Source: Balaenoptera acutorostrata (Eukaryota > Chordata > Mammalia > Artiodactyla > Balaenopteridae). From it: a stretch of DNA of 64,000 nucleotides. The notes beneath the pieces are model-generated. The model was given only the letters and a program-made list of their open reading frames with translations, had not been told where the DNA came from and ran no database searches. The DNA lies in the NCBI RefSeq assembly GCF_949987535.1, contig NC_080075.1:6618606-6682605 (forward strand). Direction: 5' to 3'. Both the position numbers and the translations under genes were made by a program. Positions 11,391-22,500 of this stretch are shown here, in pieces. Position 1 is the first letter of the stretch; each line of letters opens with the position of its first letter.

Positions 11391-12651
11391 AATATGGTTA
11401 TTATTATGTATAATCTGCCTAAGAGACTAAGAACTGTTACTGTTAATTAAAATTAAGATCAATATGTGAAAAACTAGAATTCCAAAGGGGGCTTTATCAC
11501 ACCATGACTTATTACAATGCAAGACCCACAAGATGAAGGAATTCTCATTTCATGGGCCTTTGGACTGAAGAAGTTACTCATTTCACACCAAATGTGCCTT
11601 GGAAATTTGAAGAGAAAAAAAATTCTTCTCTTTCTTTTTTTTCCTAATGAGGATGAATATAGATCATTTGCATTAGTTGACTCTGGCTGGGTAGGTTTTA
11701 TATCCTTACTTAAGCCTAACTCTGGCAAGGAGCACGTGCTAGCAGCATGTGTCTTTCTTATTCCAGGAAAACATGCGAGGCCACTGTTAGTGGGAACGAT
11801 GTATGTTCTGAAAGAGTTTTCACCAGTGGTGATGGATTTGCACCAAGACAGACGTCCACACTTTGGCAAGTGTGTGGCCAGGGACACATCTTGGTGAACT
11901 GCCCCCCTGGGACTCCCTTGTGGCCAGAAAGGGGGCAAAGCTCAATATGTCATAAAGGAATGGAAATCAGAGGTCTGGCCTGTCAGCTCAACTGCCCTTG
12001 GACTTCCGTAGACAGAATATTTTCTTACTGGTTCTATAAAAACACACGCCCTGCCGTGGCGGTTTCTCTGTTTATATGCCCATCTCGCCCTTGAACTCCA
12101 AGTCCAAAAGCGAGGGCTGCACCACAAGCATCTTTGCGTCCTTCACACTCGCTTCCTGACTGACCCAAACAGTATCTCGCTGAACGTTGTTGCAACATAG
12201 AAGGAATTACTCAGCCAAGCCCTGATCCTTTATTTTAAAAATGTGGTATTTATAATACTGGACTCAGAGCTTTTAAACCCTTGCAAAGTCTTCCTGTAAC
12301 ATTCGGCTTCCTTCAGACCTTTTCTAAAATATCGTGACCAATTAGGAGTCGTGAAAAATGAGAGGAACACGGAAAAGTGGCGGAGAGATGAAGAAAGATT
12401 GTTCAAAGGATAGAGAAACAGACGCCGGAGAAGATCAATGGGAGGATGGATGGAGATGAGGACCGGGGAGGGGCAACGTCCACAGCTCCACACGCCCCAC
12501 CTGCACGTGGGGAGAAACAGTCCCGTCTGGGGGGCCTTGGTGTGGAGCCTGTAGGTCGGCACCAGTGCACCCACACCCTCCAGAGGACCCCAGCATCCTG
12601 TCTCGGGGAAGTGCCGCCCTGGGTTTCCCTTGCCCTGAGTCCCAGACTCAC

Positions 12652-12741
12652 CTGTGTCACGGGGGCAGGTGGGCTTTGCAAGATGGTCTGAGGCAGGAGC
12701 TGCTGTGTGATGTCACAGGACGCCGGGGCGGGCAGGGGAGC
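12652..12741 (-). CDS. NPAS2: NPAS2 exon w12 (residues 462-491)
   Basis: A 90-nt, phase 0-0 exon encoding [20 protein letters not shown] and then [10 protein letters not shown]. The [16 protein letters not shown] motif identifies NPAS2. The acceptor CTTCCCCCAG and donor GTGAGT are both strong. It is a proline/glutamine-rich linker immediately ahead of the coiled-coil exon. Substitutions relative to human as recalled (S/A, L/I, V/I, T/P, M/V, A/T) keep the character and length. Confidence 0.96.
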
Positions 12742-13742
12742 CTGGGGGAAGGAGAGGGGCCTTGCTGTCAAATGCAGCTTCTGGGCCGCTACAGAAAGGA
12801 CCGGGTGCTGTCTCTCAGCCAGCTGGGTTCTCTGGCCTCAAGGAGGCCCTTCTGCCCTAGAGTGGACGGCTTACTTCTGGAAGGCATATGTTCCCCGGGA
12901 AAGGTGGGGTCGCAGGTTGCTGCCCTTGCAGGGCACAGAGTCAGCGGTGACACGCGGTTGGTGAAGGGTGGGGGGCACTGGGGGCACTCGGGCCCGATGC
13001 CTTCCATCACGGCGTGCTCTGCAGAGCCGCTGCCACTGGCCAGAGCTGGGCATCTCCACCCCACCCTGCCTCGCCTCCTGTTCTAGGCTCCGTTCTTGGT
13101 GGATTTGGTCGCTCTTTTCCCAGATCAATGCTTTCTTAGTGGTGCTGTCCAGCAGAAAGAATGGGAACTCATAACCCGTGTCGGCTCTGCGTGGCCTTTC
13201 TGCTCAACACTAATGCCGATGGACAGGCCCCTGCACGTCTCTACCCGCTGACCCACCCAGGCAGTGAATGTGGCTGCGGTTTCGCCAGACTCCGCCTGCA
13301 ATCTGGTGGATTGAGTCCTGCAAGGTCAGCTGAGTCCCAGCCTCTGCGCCCTGATCACTCACGTGGGCAGGGGAGCAGGGGTGGGGTGGGACAACGTGTA
13401 GAAACAAGAAATGCAGCCCTCAGCTTCCCGAGGCTCTTGAGAGTTTTGAAAAGAAAAGTAAAAAGCTTCTTCTGAAGTTACCCCAAAGCTGCCCCAGGCC
13501 CTGGGGACTACAAAAGGCAGCCCCAGTGGAAAGCTGTCCCCAGAACGACATCAGGAGCAGAAGCAGCAGGAGAGCTGTTCTGAGTGAGAACCCCAGGGAC
13601 TGGCTCTGGTTCCCCCAGTTTTGTTCCCCTGCACAGCTGGGACAGAACTGTGTCACCAGCAGTGGCAGAGAGAGTTGCACGGACAGCCAATACCAGAAGA
13701 GCGGCCATCAGAGCTCACAAGCTCGTCAAAAGGTGGCTGGAG

Positions 13743-14031
13743 GGCTTCCCTGGTGGCGCTAGTGGTTGAGAATCTGCCTGCCAATGCAGGGGACACGGGT
13801 TCGAGCCCTGGTCTGGGAAGATCCCACATGCCGCGGAGCAACTGGGCCCGTGAGCCACAACTACTGAGCCTGCGCGTCTGGAGCCTGTGCTCCGCAACAA
13901 GAGAGGCCGCGATAGTGAGAGGCCCGCACACCGCGATGAAGAGTGGCCCCCGCTTGCCACAACTAGAGAAAGCCCTCGTACAGAAACGAAGACCCAACAC
14001 AGCCAAAAATAAATTAAAAAAAAAAAAAAAA
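13743..14031 (+). mobile_element. CHR-2-type SINE
   Basis: Full-length cetacean tRNA-derived SINE from GGGCTTCCCTGGTGGCGC to a poly(A) tail, with A/B-box-like tRNA promoter sequence near its start. It has a perfect 15-bp target-site duplication, AAAAGGTGGCTGGAG, at 13728-13742 and 14032-14046. The intact duplication points to a fairly young insertion. Confidence 0.95.
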
Positions 14032-14214
14032 AAAAGGTGGCTGGAGACAAAGAAAGTGGTCTTTGTCATGTTCTGTTTGGAAATAAAACGTGTTGCCCAA
14101 GCTTTTCAGCAGGGTGGGCATAACTTCCACGGTGACAGCACGAAGGAAGGGGACACTTCACTCCCATCTCTAAAAGGTCAGCGAGGGATGAGTAGGAGGT
14201 ACTTGGCCACTATG

Positions 14215-15090
14215 TGGATGTGGCCCCTAAAATTTGGGGACACTTTTCCCATTGACAGCGAGGTCTGTGTCCCTCTCTGTGGGTGAGCTTGTGACTGCTT
14301 TGCCCGAGAGGGATGGCAGAGGTGACATGTGGGACATTTAAGGCTAGGTCACAGAAAGCCACGCAGTTCCGCCCGGCTCTCACGGAAGTCCCTCTCCAGA
14401 TATTTCCTCTTGGAACCCAGGAGCATGCCGGGAGGATGGCATGGAGAGGTCCACGCAAGTCAACAGAGGATGCTCTCAGCTGGGCCCAGCCATCAGCCGG
14501 GGATGCAGACACGCCGGGGACGTGGACCTCCCAGCCCTGATCGGGGAGGCTTCCGACACCAGGAAGCAAAGAGGAATCACCCCCGCTGTGCCTTTTCTGA
14601 ACTCCTGACCCAGAATCCATGAACGTGGAAAATGACTGCTGCTTTCTTTCTTTTTTTCCGTGTTTTTAAAATTTATTTATTTTATTTTATTTTTGGCTGC
14701 GTTGGGTTTTCGTTGCTGTGCGCGGGCTTTCTCTAGTTGCAGCGAGCGGGGGCTACTCTTTGTCGTGGTGCACGGGCTTCTCATTGCAGTGGCTTCTCTT
14801 GTTGAGGAGCACGGGCTCTAGGCGCACAGGCTTCAGTAGTTGCAGCACGCGGGCTCGGTAGTTGCGACTTGTGGGCTCTAGAGCGCAGGCTCAGTAGTTG
14901 TGGCGCGTGGGCTTAGTTGCTCCGCGGCATGTGGGATCTTCCCGGACCAGGGCTCAAACCCGTGTCCCCTACATTGGCAGGTGGGTTCTTAACTACTGCA
15001 CCACCAGGGAAGCCCCATGACTGTTGCTTTATGCCACTGAGTTTGGTGTGGTTTGTTCCACGGTGATGGATAACGGGAGTGTGGTAGGTC
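14215..15090 (+). mobile_element. Old LTR-type (MaLR-like) remnant split by a SINE
   Basis: Sequence such as CTGTGTCCCTCTCTGTGGGT, GGAACCCAGGAGCATGCC and, after the SINE, GCCACTGAGTTTGGTGTGG followed by GTTCCACGGTGATGG resembles the 3' half of mammalian MaLR solo LTRs. No coding domain is visible. The SINE at 14646-15016 interrupts it. Confidence 0.5.
14646..15016 (-). mobile_element. Long CHR-family SINE with internal duplication (reverse)
   Basis: CHR SINE in reverse orientation, about 370 nt against about 290 for the other full copies. The extra length comes from the GTAGTTG...GGGCTC block, repeated three to four times at about 14820-14920. Duplication ATGACTGCTGCTTT (14632-14645) and ATGACTGTTGCTTT (15017-15030), one mismatch, flanks it. 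It interrupts an older LTR-like repeat. Confidence 0.9.
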
Positions 15091-15566
15091 CATCAGTGAC
15101 TTTGCATCCAGCCAGCGTGCTTTCTAGGAGGCCACACGTTCCCTGATGTTCTGGAGAGGCCTGGCATATATGAGGGACACTGCCTGATATATGCAGGGGG
15201 ACCTTGTTGACATCAAGCTTCTCAGACATCTGCACTGGAGTGAAATGGGATCTAAACTAGGAGGGTCCTAATCACGTACCCCCAGAGGCTCTGGGGGTGT
15301 GACCCCAAATTTGAAGTTTTGAGCTTTATCTTTAAAACTCTTTTGGATTTTGAATTCTGTGGATATACATCCATGTTAATTTTGGAATAAAAATGTTTCA
15401 AATTTGTTGCCAATTAAACATCTTAACTTCCCACCCCCACTTGCCACCAGCAATCTGTAAGTACAGCTGGTTCTCTGCGGAGGTGCAGCACGCAGTTCCG
15501 TGGCCCTGCAGGCCCCCGCGACACCGTAGCGCAGGCTGGGCGAAGAGTTCGGGGTCACTCACGTAC

Positions 15567-15667
15567 CGGCATCGTGGCTGCCAGGCTGAGCCCTAGCACG
15601 GGGAGCTCTTGAGCCGATCTTGGCAAAGCCGTGCTGCCGGCCTCTGCCCTCAGCTTGCCTGGAGTAG
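15567..15667 (-). CDS. NPAS2: NPAS2 exon w11 (variable linker, residues 428-461)
   Basis: A 101-nt exon with a short open frame, found from homology and splice phase: TPGKLRAEAGSTALPRSAQE then LPVLGLSLAATMP. It aligns with human TPTKLMAEAS..., ...QELPVPGLSQAATMP as recalled, but is three residues shorter (a TLP-like tripeptide missing before QELP, plus local rearrangement near GSTALP). The acceptor TTTCTTGCAG and donor GTACGT are both good, and the split Ser428 (T + CT) joins w10. It is the least conserved exon here, but the frame is preserved. Confidence 0.92.
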
Positions 15668-16629
15668 CTGCAAGAAACACATCACCTTTCAGACTTGCAC
15701 ACGCTTCACAGCTTTCTTATCAAAAGAGGGCAACAGTGACCACGGTGTGCTTGGAACACGGGCCTGGCTGGAATCTGATAAAGGAAGCCCAGCGGAAGTG
15801 GAGGTCGTTTCGAGAACCACGGAGGTTCTGCCAGCCTCCAGCATCACCTGGGAGCAGGTGGATGACAGCAGAGCACCCACGAGCTCTATGTCCGCCACGT
15901 GGTGCAACCAGCTGCCTGATCTCACATGTCACCGGGTCCGCACGTCGCCTGCTTTATGTCGGCTGCGTGTGCCAGTGGAGGAACCAGAGTGTGGAGCCGG
16001 GGCGGGGGGGAAGAGACCAGTGGAGACGGGGCGGGGGCGGGGGGAAGAGACCAGTGGAGACGGGGCGGGGAGGGGAGGAGACCAGTGGAGATGGGGCGGG
16101 GTGGGGGGGGAAGAGACCAGTGGAGACGGGGCGGGGAGGGGAGGAGACCAGTGGAGATGGGGCGGGCAGGGGGGGAAGAGACCAGTGGAGACGGGGCGGG
16201 GAGGGGAGGAGACCAGTGGAGACGGGGCGGGGAGGGGAGGAGACCAGTGGAGACGGGGCGGGGAGGGGAGGAGACCAGTGGAGACGGGGCGGGGAGGGGA
16301 GGAGACCAGTGGAGATGGGGCGGGGAGGGGAGGAGACCAGTGGAGACGGGGCGGGGAGGGGAGGAGACCAGTGGAGACGGGGCGGGGGTGGGAGGAGACC
16401 AGTGGAGACAGGGCAGGGGGGGAAGAGACCAGTGCAGCCGGGACGGGGTGGGGAGGAGAGCAGTGGGATAGAAGAGAAGGCGCGGGAACCGAATGGCAAC
16501 TTCTGCTTCAGACCACAGACTGCCCTGCTTCTGCTCAGGTTCGGGGGCCCCTCGTGGGACTCTCTGTATACCCCCCCCCACCCCAGCCCAACAGGCGCCC
16601 ACCCCCTCCCTCCGCGGTGTCACACTCAC
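15668..16629 (-). other. NPAS2: NPAS2 intron w10-w11
   Basis: A compact 962-nt intron, half of which is the 31-bp minisatellite at 15986-16472. The rest is unremarkable. Confidence 0.9.
15986..16472. repeat. 31-bp minisatellite (GACCAGTGGAGACGGGGCGG unit)
   Basis: About 14 good copies, plus degenerate ends, of a unit that reads GACCAGTGGAGACGGGGCGG then GGAGGGGAGGA, mostly 31 bp. Variants differ at the C/T of GGAGAC/T and in the G-run length. Because 31 is not a multiple of three, each strand shows long stop-free frames with a 31-residue super-period; these are not genes. It fills half of the 962-nt intron between w10 and w11. The plus strand is G4-prone and the transcript is C-rich. Confidence 0.95.
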
Positions 16630-16771
16630 AGGTGGGTTCGGACACAGCCGTGCGCGAGGATTTGTGGGAACTTCTTGAGGACGCCGATGGTGAGTGGCTG
16701 GTGTTAAGGCCCGAGGCGCCCACGTCGAGTGCATTAAAGTGCTGCTGAGCTTCCAGGCTGGAGCCCTTGTG
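16630..16771 (-). CDS. NPAS2: NPAS2 exon w10 (Ser-rich linker, residues 381-428)
   Basis: A 142-nt exon encoding [40 protein letters not shown] and TAVSEPT, then one base of a split Ser. It is the serine-rich region after PAS-B. The first residue is His where I recall Asp in human. The 3' splice site is unusual: reading with the transcript, the pyrimidine tract is a (TG)11 repeat directly followed by TTTCAG, with further TG/TA repeats upstream (16778-16815). The donor GTGAGT is consensus. At 142 nt the exon is not a multiple of three, so skipping would shift the frame. Confidence 0.95.
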
Positions 16772-16774
16772 CTG

Positions 16775-16822
16775 AAACACACACACACACACACACACAT
16801 ATATACACACACGCACACAGAG
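16775..16822. repeat. (CA)n microsatellite abutting the w10 3' splice site
   Basis: (CA)11 at 16778-16799, then TATATA and further CACACACGCACACA. Read with the transcript it is (TG)11 immediately before TTTCAG of exon w10, so the repeat occupies the polypyrimidine-tract position. Confidence 0.95.
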
Positions 16823-19225
16823 TTCCACGTTGCAGCATCGAGATCATGGCAATGAATTAGGTGACTTCAGTTGTTCTCTAAATATTTAGGAAACTTTGAA
16901 GAGTATTGAGAGAAATACTGTACCTGTTTGGAGATAATTCTAAACACATTCGGGTGGACTGTTTATACAAAGATGTAATCTAGCATCTTTGAGAGGCTGG
17001 TAGCCTGTAAGTAGTGTTTATTATACTTTCTTGCCTTGTAGTTTGATAGTTTAGATTTTCATAAGGGATTTGGCATTTTCTTTTTTCCTTAAAATTGTCA
17101 CCTCATGCCCAGAATCTTGGCTTTCCCAGAAGCGGGTGGAGAGGCCGGTTCTAGAAATAAGGTTGTTGGTGGTACTGGATTATTAATACTCCCATGAAAC
17201 AAACGCCTTTGGACTCTTCTGGACACTATCTCCCCACTGCTCTTCCTCTGCAACCTCAGGGCCCCCGAGTGGAGAACAGGCAAAGGGCCAATGGTCTCCA
17301 ATTCTTGACCCCTGGATCCCAACTGATGCTGGGCCCCCAGGAAGCCCCTGCCTTGAGCACAGAATGGTGAGAAAGCGGCTGTGACTTGCCAACCCTGAGG
17401 AACCATCTTTCCATCCTGCACTGGGGTAGGTGTCATAAGCCTAAGAAAACAGGGATTATAATGATTTTTAAGCTAAAGAAGAAACATAATGCTTACTCTC
17501 CTGGGCTAGGCTTCTACCTGGTCTCAGAAGGATGGCGAGATTCCTGGGCTGCTTGATGCCTCCTGGTCTCAGTTCTTAAATCTGTGTGTGTGACTCTACA
17601 TGGCTGCTCTGTATTTTGAGTCGCGGCTCCAGGGAGGGTGGACACCGCGTGTGCCCGAGTACGGCTGAAATGATTGCTGCGAGACCTACGGGCCTTTGTG
17701 CAAAACAGAAACGCAGGATGTGCCTGGGTTTGCTGTGCTAAATGTCCATTTTGAGGTCCTGTTGCTTGGTCAGTGTCTCCCCCAGATCACACCCCTTAGA
17801 GTGGGGTCCCTGACCCATGGCCGTTGGCGAATTGCATGCTCCTGGTCAGCAGAGAAGTAAGTACAGGAAGTGAGAGTAGGAGCTGAGAAACTTTTATAGC
17901 CGTTTGACATAGCCACACATCCCATCCAAGCAGGGGAATCTGCATTTTTAAAAAGCGTCCATCAGTGACAGGTTTGAAATTAAAAAACCAAATGGTCCAT
18001 TACCGCTGAGAGTTTGAAAAGCATGGTCCTGGAGCTTTTCCTTTAAAAGGGGCTTCTTAATCTGGCAGCCTGAGATTGTATTTGTGTGCTTATACATAAG
18101 TGCAGGTTGATGAGAAGTTCCGTTGGGCTCTAATATTCCCAAAGGATTGGAAACCTCAATAATCAACTTCCGACTGGATGATACACACTCTGCCCGATCT
18201 TCAGCTGTGGTGTATGGTGTGTCTAACACCTGCCTATTAACAGCTTAATTCCACCCTTGGATGTGATACACGATGCATTAATGGACAGAGCTGGGTAATA
18301 AACACATCCATAAACGATGACAGAGGTGTTACATCAGTGTGCTGGTGATGAATCACTGTACGACACATCACCACGTAGCCTGCCAGCATGGGAGGCTCAG
18401 CAAAGGTGCGACTGCTGTCTGGTCTTTAAAGGGGATTTCTCCCTCTTCCCAACTGAGTTCTCAATGGACCAGAGATGCTTTTGTTGGACCACTGCTGCTG
18501 CGTCAGTTTCTGGCCAGAGACTCTGGATTCTAGGTCACGGGCAGGCTGGAACTTGAACCCTATCTCATCAGTTCTAAGAGGCCCTTTCCCTCTCACATTG
18601 TGACATATCTGAAGTTGGGATGTGTCCTTCAACTAATGATAAGAAATCCTGACTTCACAGATTGGCAGCATTTTCTCTTTCTCAGTGGAGATGAAATAAT
18701 GGTAGACCTTACAATTGATGGCTTCTTAGCTTTGATGAAATCCAACACTCCCTTTCTTGCTTTCTTTCTTTTTCTCCCAACATTTGTGTTTGCTTGAAGA
18801 ATGACCTTTGAGAAACAGAGCTCTCGTCTACTTGCAAGTTCCCTTCCAGTTGTCTGACACGCCAGGAGCAGAGACGAGGGCAGCCCGGCCAGAGGGGTCC
18901 AGAGAGTTCAGGCTGGACGAGGAAGGAGGTCTGGGCTTTGGGAAGAGAAATACCTCCCCACAACTCTGAGCTCCCTGATGCAAAGCTGGCTCCAACAAGG
19001 CTGTCAACTCAGAGCCCCAGACACAGAAATGGAAAGTACACCCTGCCAGTGAAGCCACAGAGGGTGTGCGAGGGGCAGCGTGCTTGTGGGACGCTCTGTT
19101 GTAGGCAGAGTATCAGCCTTAGGCTAAGGGGAGGGCAGGGCACTCAGACTATTCCCTGCCTCGATGGGACGATGGAGTAACCCCCAACTTTTCATCTGTG
19201 GGACAGACACAAAGTGGACGTACTA

Positions 19226-19542
19226 CAGGCAGACCTTGTTTTATCACGTTTCACCTCATCACACTTCGCAGGGAGTGTGATTTTGTACAAATGGCAGGTT
19301 TGTGGCACGCCTGCCTTGTCAGATGATGCTTAGCATTTTTTTAGCAATGAAGTATTTTTAAATTAAGGTATGTACCATTTTTAAAAACCTAATACTATTG
19401 CACACTTAATAGGCTACAGTATAGTGTAAACAGATCTTTTATATGCACTGGGAAACCAAAAAAAAGTTGTGTGGCTCGCTTTATTGCGACATTTGTTTTA
19501 TTGCGGTGGTCTGGAACCCACAGTATCTCTGAGGTGTGCCTG
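19226..19542. mobile_element. Tigger1-type miniature DNA transposon
   Basis: Terminal inverted repeats CAGGCAGACCTTGTTTTATC and the complement of CAGTATCTCTGAGGTGTGCCTG, with the typical TTTATTGCGACA and TATAGTGTAAAC blocks. A TA precedes the left end; the right TA has mutated to CA. It is an internally deleted, non-coding copy. Confidence 0.85.
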
Positions 19543-19635
19543 CACAGCCGTTCTCGTAAGGCTGGAAAGTGCCGAACCCTGCTCTGAGTGCAGAGGCTGT
19601 TTCTTGCACAGCTCTGTGAGTTCCCAGCCTCGGTG

Positions 19636-19796
19636 GCTTTGGGTACGTTAGCTACATCCTCTGTGTGCTGCTGTCTCACCTGAAGAAGGACAGTAACGGT
19701 GCCCGCCTCACAGGAACCTCACAAGGGGCAAATAGGCCAATACCCCAAAATTACATTGAATAGTACTGGGAACATAGCAAGAGCTCAATAAATACG
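19636..19796 (+). mobile_element. MIR SINE 3' part
   Basis: MIR-like tail GCCTCACAGGAACC ... AGTACTGGGAACATAGCAAG AGCTCAATAAATAC, beginning shortly after the Tigger1 element. Confidence 0.6.
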
Positions 19797-19894
19797 ACCT
19801 GCCATTTTTAGGATGACTGTCTGTATGATCACAACTCATGGAAGATTCTACTTAGCCAGACTTTGCCTTTAACCTCTGCTGGGCATCACAATAC

Positions 19895-19979
19895 CTTCAG
19901 TGCCGAAGGGTGGACGGTCTCCAGAAGCGGGTCCTCCAGGGCCAGCTCTTGCCTTCTTTCCACCCGGACCTCCGCGTAA
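19895..19979 (-). CDS. NPAS2: NPAS2 exon w9 (post-PAS, residues 352-380)
   Basis: An 85-nt exon encoding YAEVRVERRQELALEDPLLE and then TVHPSALK. The YA(D/E)VRVERRQELALE motif is the conserved strand just after PAS-B in NPAS2 and CLOCK. The first base T completes Ser352 from w8, and the exon ends in phase 0. The acceptor CCTGAGCAG and donor GTATTG are both weaker than average. The second half (PLLETVHPSALK) has diverged from human PPSEALHSSALK as recalled, without a length change. Confidence 0.96.
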
Positions 19980-20907
19980 CTGCTCAGGAAATCAAGAGAC
20001 CACAGCTGGAGGGGGGACCTTCCAGGACGACACCAGCAAAGAGGGCTAGTGTGACAGGTCCAGGCTCCCTGCGTGATACCCCTCCCAGAACAGCCACCAG
20101 CAAGGAGGTTAGCCCTGTTACTTGTTTGAGGATGGAGTTTCTTTCTGGGCCTAAATTCCACTGCAGTCACTTCCACTGTGACATTCAGAATTATCTTCCT
20201 TTCCAGGATGTTTTTATTTCCTTCTCCTTTACTGATCTCTACCCACCCTCACCCCGAAACCCCCAAACATAATTGTCTTTAGAAACCTATTTTCCTCTAT
20301 AGAATGAGCCTCAGCCTTCAAATAATTAGAAGACTTTCTTAAGACCTACTCAGTTTGGACGACCAAACCTAGAACTAACCAGACCCAGACTGTCGATTAG
20401 TCTATGGACCCACTTTTTGAATAGCGTGGGTAAATCAGTTCAACGCGGTGATGGCTGAGTGACTCAGCTGTGGCTTTTGCCTCGTGTGTGGAGACGCAGG
20501 CTGGGCGAGGGGTCTTGGGGAGTGGCGGTGGCTCTTGGGCCTATAGAATGCTCGTGACCTCGTTTACTCACTAGGTCACTCCCTACTTTCTCTGAAAATC
20601 TGGGATCTGGGAGGTAGAAGATGGAGAGGAAGAACAGGGTCAAGGGCAGATCTGAGGAGAAAGGTGCTGATGATGTCCAGCCTTCCCTGGGGGCAAAGGG
20701 ACCCGCTGGCAAAGGGCCAGGCAGAGAGGGGGGACTGGCCATGGAATCAGAAACCACTGGCTGCTGACGTGCCCAGGGTAGGCTGGGAAGCCAGGATCAG
20801 GTCCCTGAGAGTGGGTGCACAATGTGATGAGCATGGTCACTGGCCAAGAAATACCTGTGTTTCTTATCTCTCCTCTTTCCCCACTTACTAAAGAAGAGGG
20901 ATTTACT

Positions 20908-20942
20908 TGTGTGTGTGTGTGTGCACGTGTGTGTGTGTATGG
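20908..20942. repeat. (GT)n microsatellite
   Basis: GT repeat with a GCACGT interruption, adjoining the tetranucleotide array that follows. Confidence 0.95.
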
Positions 20943-21535
20943 ATAGTATCTATTCATCCATTATCTATCTACCTATCTATCCATCCATCATCTATTATCT
21001 ATCTATCCATGTATCTATTATCTACCTATCTCCATCTATTATCTATCTATCCATCCATCCATCTATTATCTATCATCCATCATATATCTATTATCTATCT
21101 ATCCATCCAACCATCTATCATCTGTTATCTATCTATCCATGTATCTATTATCTATCTATCTACCTATCCATTATCTATCCATCTATCTATCCATCCATCA
21201 TCTATTATCTATCCATCCATCATCTATCTATCTATTTATAATCTATCCATCATCTATTATCTATCTATCCATCTATTATCTACGTATCTATCCATCCATC
21301 ATCTATTATCTATCTATCCATATATTATCTATCTATCCATATATTATCTATCTATCCATCCATTATCTATTTATCTATTATCTATCCATCCATCCATCTC
21401 TCCACCTACCTACCTACCCATTATCTGCTATCAATCAACCACCTCTTATGTACATGTATATAATGCAGTAGGTATGTATATGTATCTCTCCATCTATCAT
21501 CTATCTGTTATCTATCATCTATCTGTTATGTACAC
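20943..21535. repeat. (TCTA/TCCA)n tetranucleotide array
   Basis: About 590 bp of ATCTATCTATCC/ATCCATCATC units with mixed higher-order patterns, thinning after 21415 and resuming at 21485-21535. It lies in the w8-w9 intron. Open frames such as IIYLSIHPS repeats are artefacts. Confidence 0.95.
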
Positions 21536-22035
21536 ATATGAAATGCAGTCCTTCTAACCTTTCTTTCTTTGCTCTCCTCCAATGCTCTCCTCTAGACCAG
21601 TTTAAAACCGATTTATGTTCTTAAAATTTTTGTAGCTGGGAAACCCCCAAAGAGCACCTCTCCTTTACCTTCGGGAGGGACTGCCACCCGCACGGCAGCG
21701 CCCAGGGAACGCCGCTGTGCTGCCTCCCTTGGAAGCCCCGCCCACCCACGCTGGGCTGGGGGCGCCCCCGAGGCCACGGGACCGCCAGGAACCCTCTCCC
21801 ACCGGCAGCCTGGCTCTTGTACCAACCCTGCCTCGGTTGCAAGCAGGGGTTTTTTAAAGTGTTCAAAAGAAAGGGGACTATGTCTCTGAGTTATTTAGAG
21901 GCAAAATTTTAATCTTCTTCTCCAAACAGCGACAAGGGAAGGCTGGGGGCCGGATGGAGATGAGGGGAAAATCTGTAAGTAGGTCACTGAAGCAGTAACT
22001 TACTAAGGAACATCCTGGCCGCCTGGAAGAGCTCA

Positions 22036-22500
<465 letters not shown>

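Larger units (their letters stand above)
7943..12651 (-). other. NPAS2: NPAS2 intron w12-w13
   Basis: A 4.7-kb intron with two L1 3' ends and a short SINE. The stretches 9070-10750 and 11400-12650 show no recognised element; open frames there lack codon support. Confidence 0.9.
12742..15566 (-). other. NPAS2: NPAS2 intron w11-w12
   Basis: A 2.8-kb intron with a CHR-2 SINE and an LTR-like remnant split by a long CHR SINE. 12742-13727 is GC-rich with nothing recognised. Confidence 0.9.
16772..19894 (-). other. NPAS2: NPAS2 intron w9-w10
   Basis: A 3.1-kb intron ending in the (TG)11TTTCAG acceptor. It holds a Tigger1 miniature element and a MIR. 16825-19220 has no identifiable element. Confidence 0.9.

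Noticed and set aside
13621..14286. 221-codon open frame over a CHR-2 SINE
   Set aside because: SINE-derived. Very similar peptides occur at every CHR-2 copy (29873, 35275, 44818, 63207).
15609..16748. Open frames of about 360-380 codons on the plus strand and about 300 on the minus strand
   Set aside because: They run through the 31-bp minisatellite, which has no stop codon in any frame. All three frames give the same low-complexity GDQWRRGGEGRR-type peptides, and the real coding there is w10 and w11 on the minus strand.
20907..21557. 216-codon open frame of Ile/Tyr/Leu/Ser/His repeats
   Set aside because: Pure translation of the TCTA/TCCA array.
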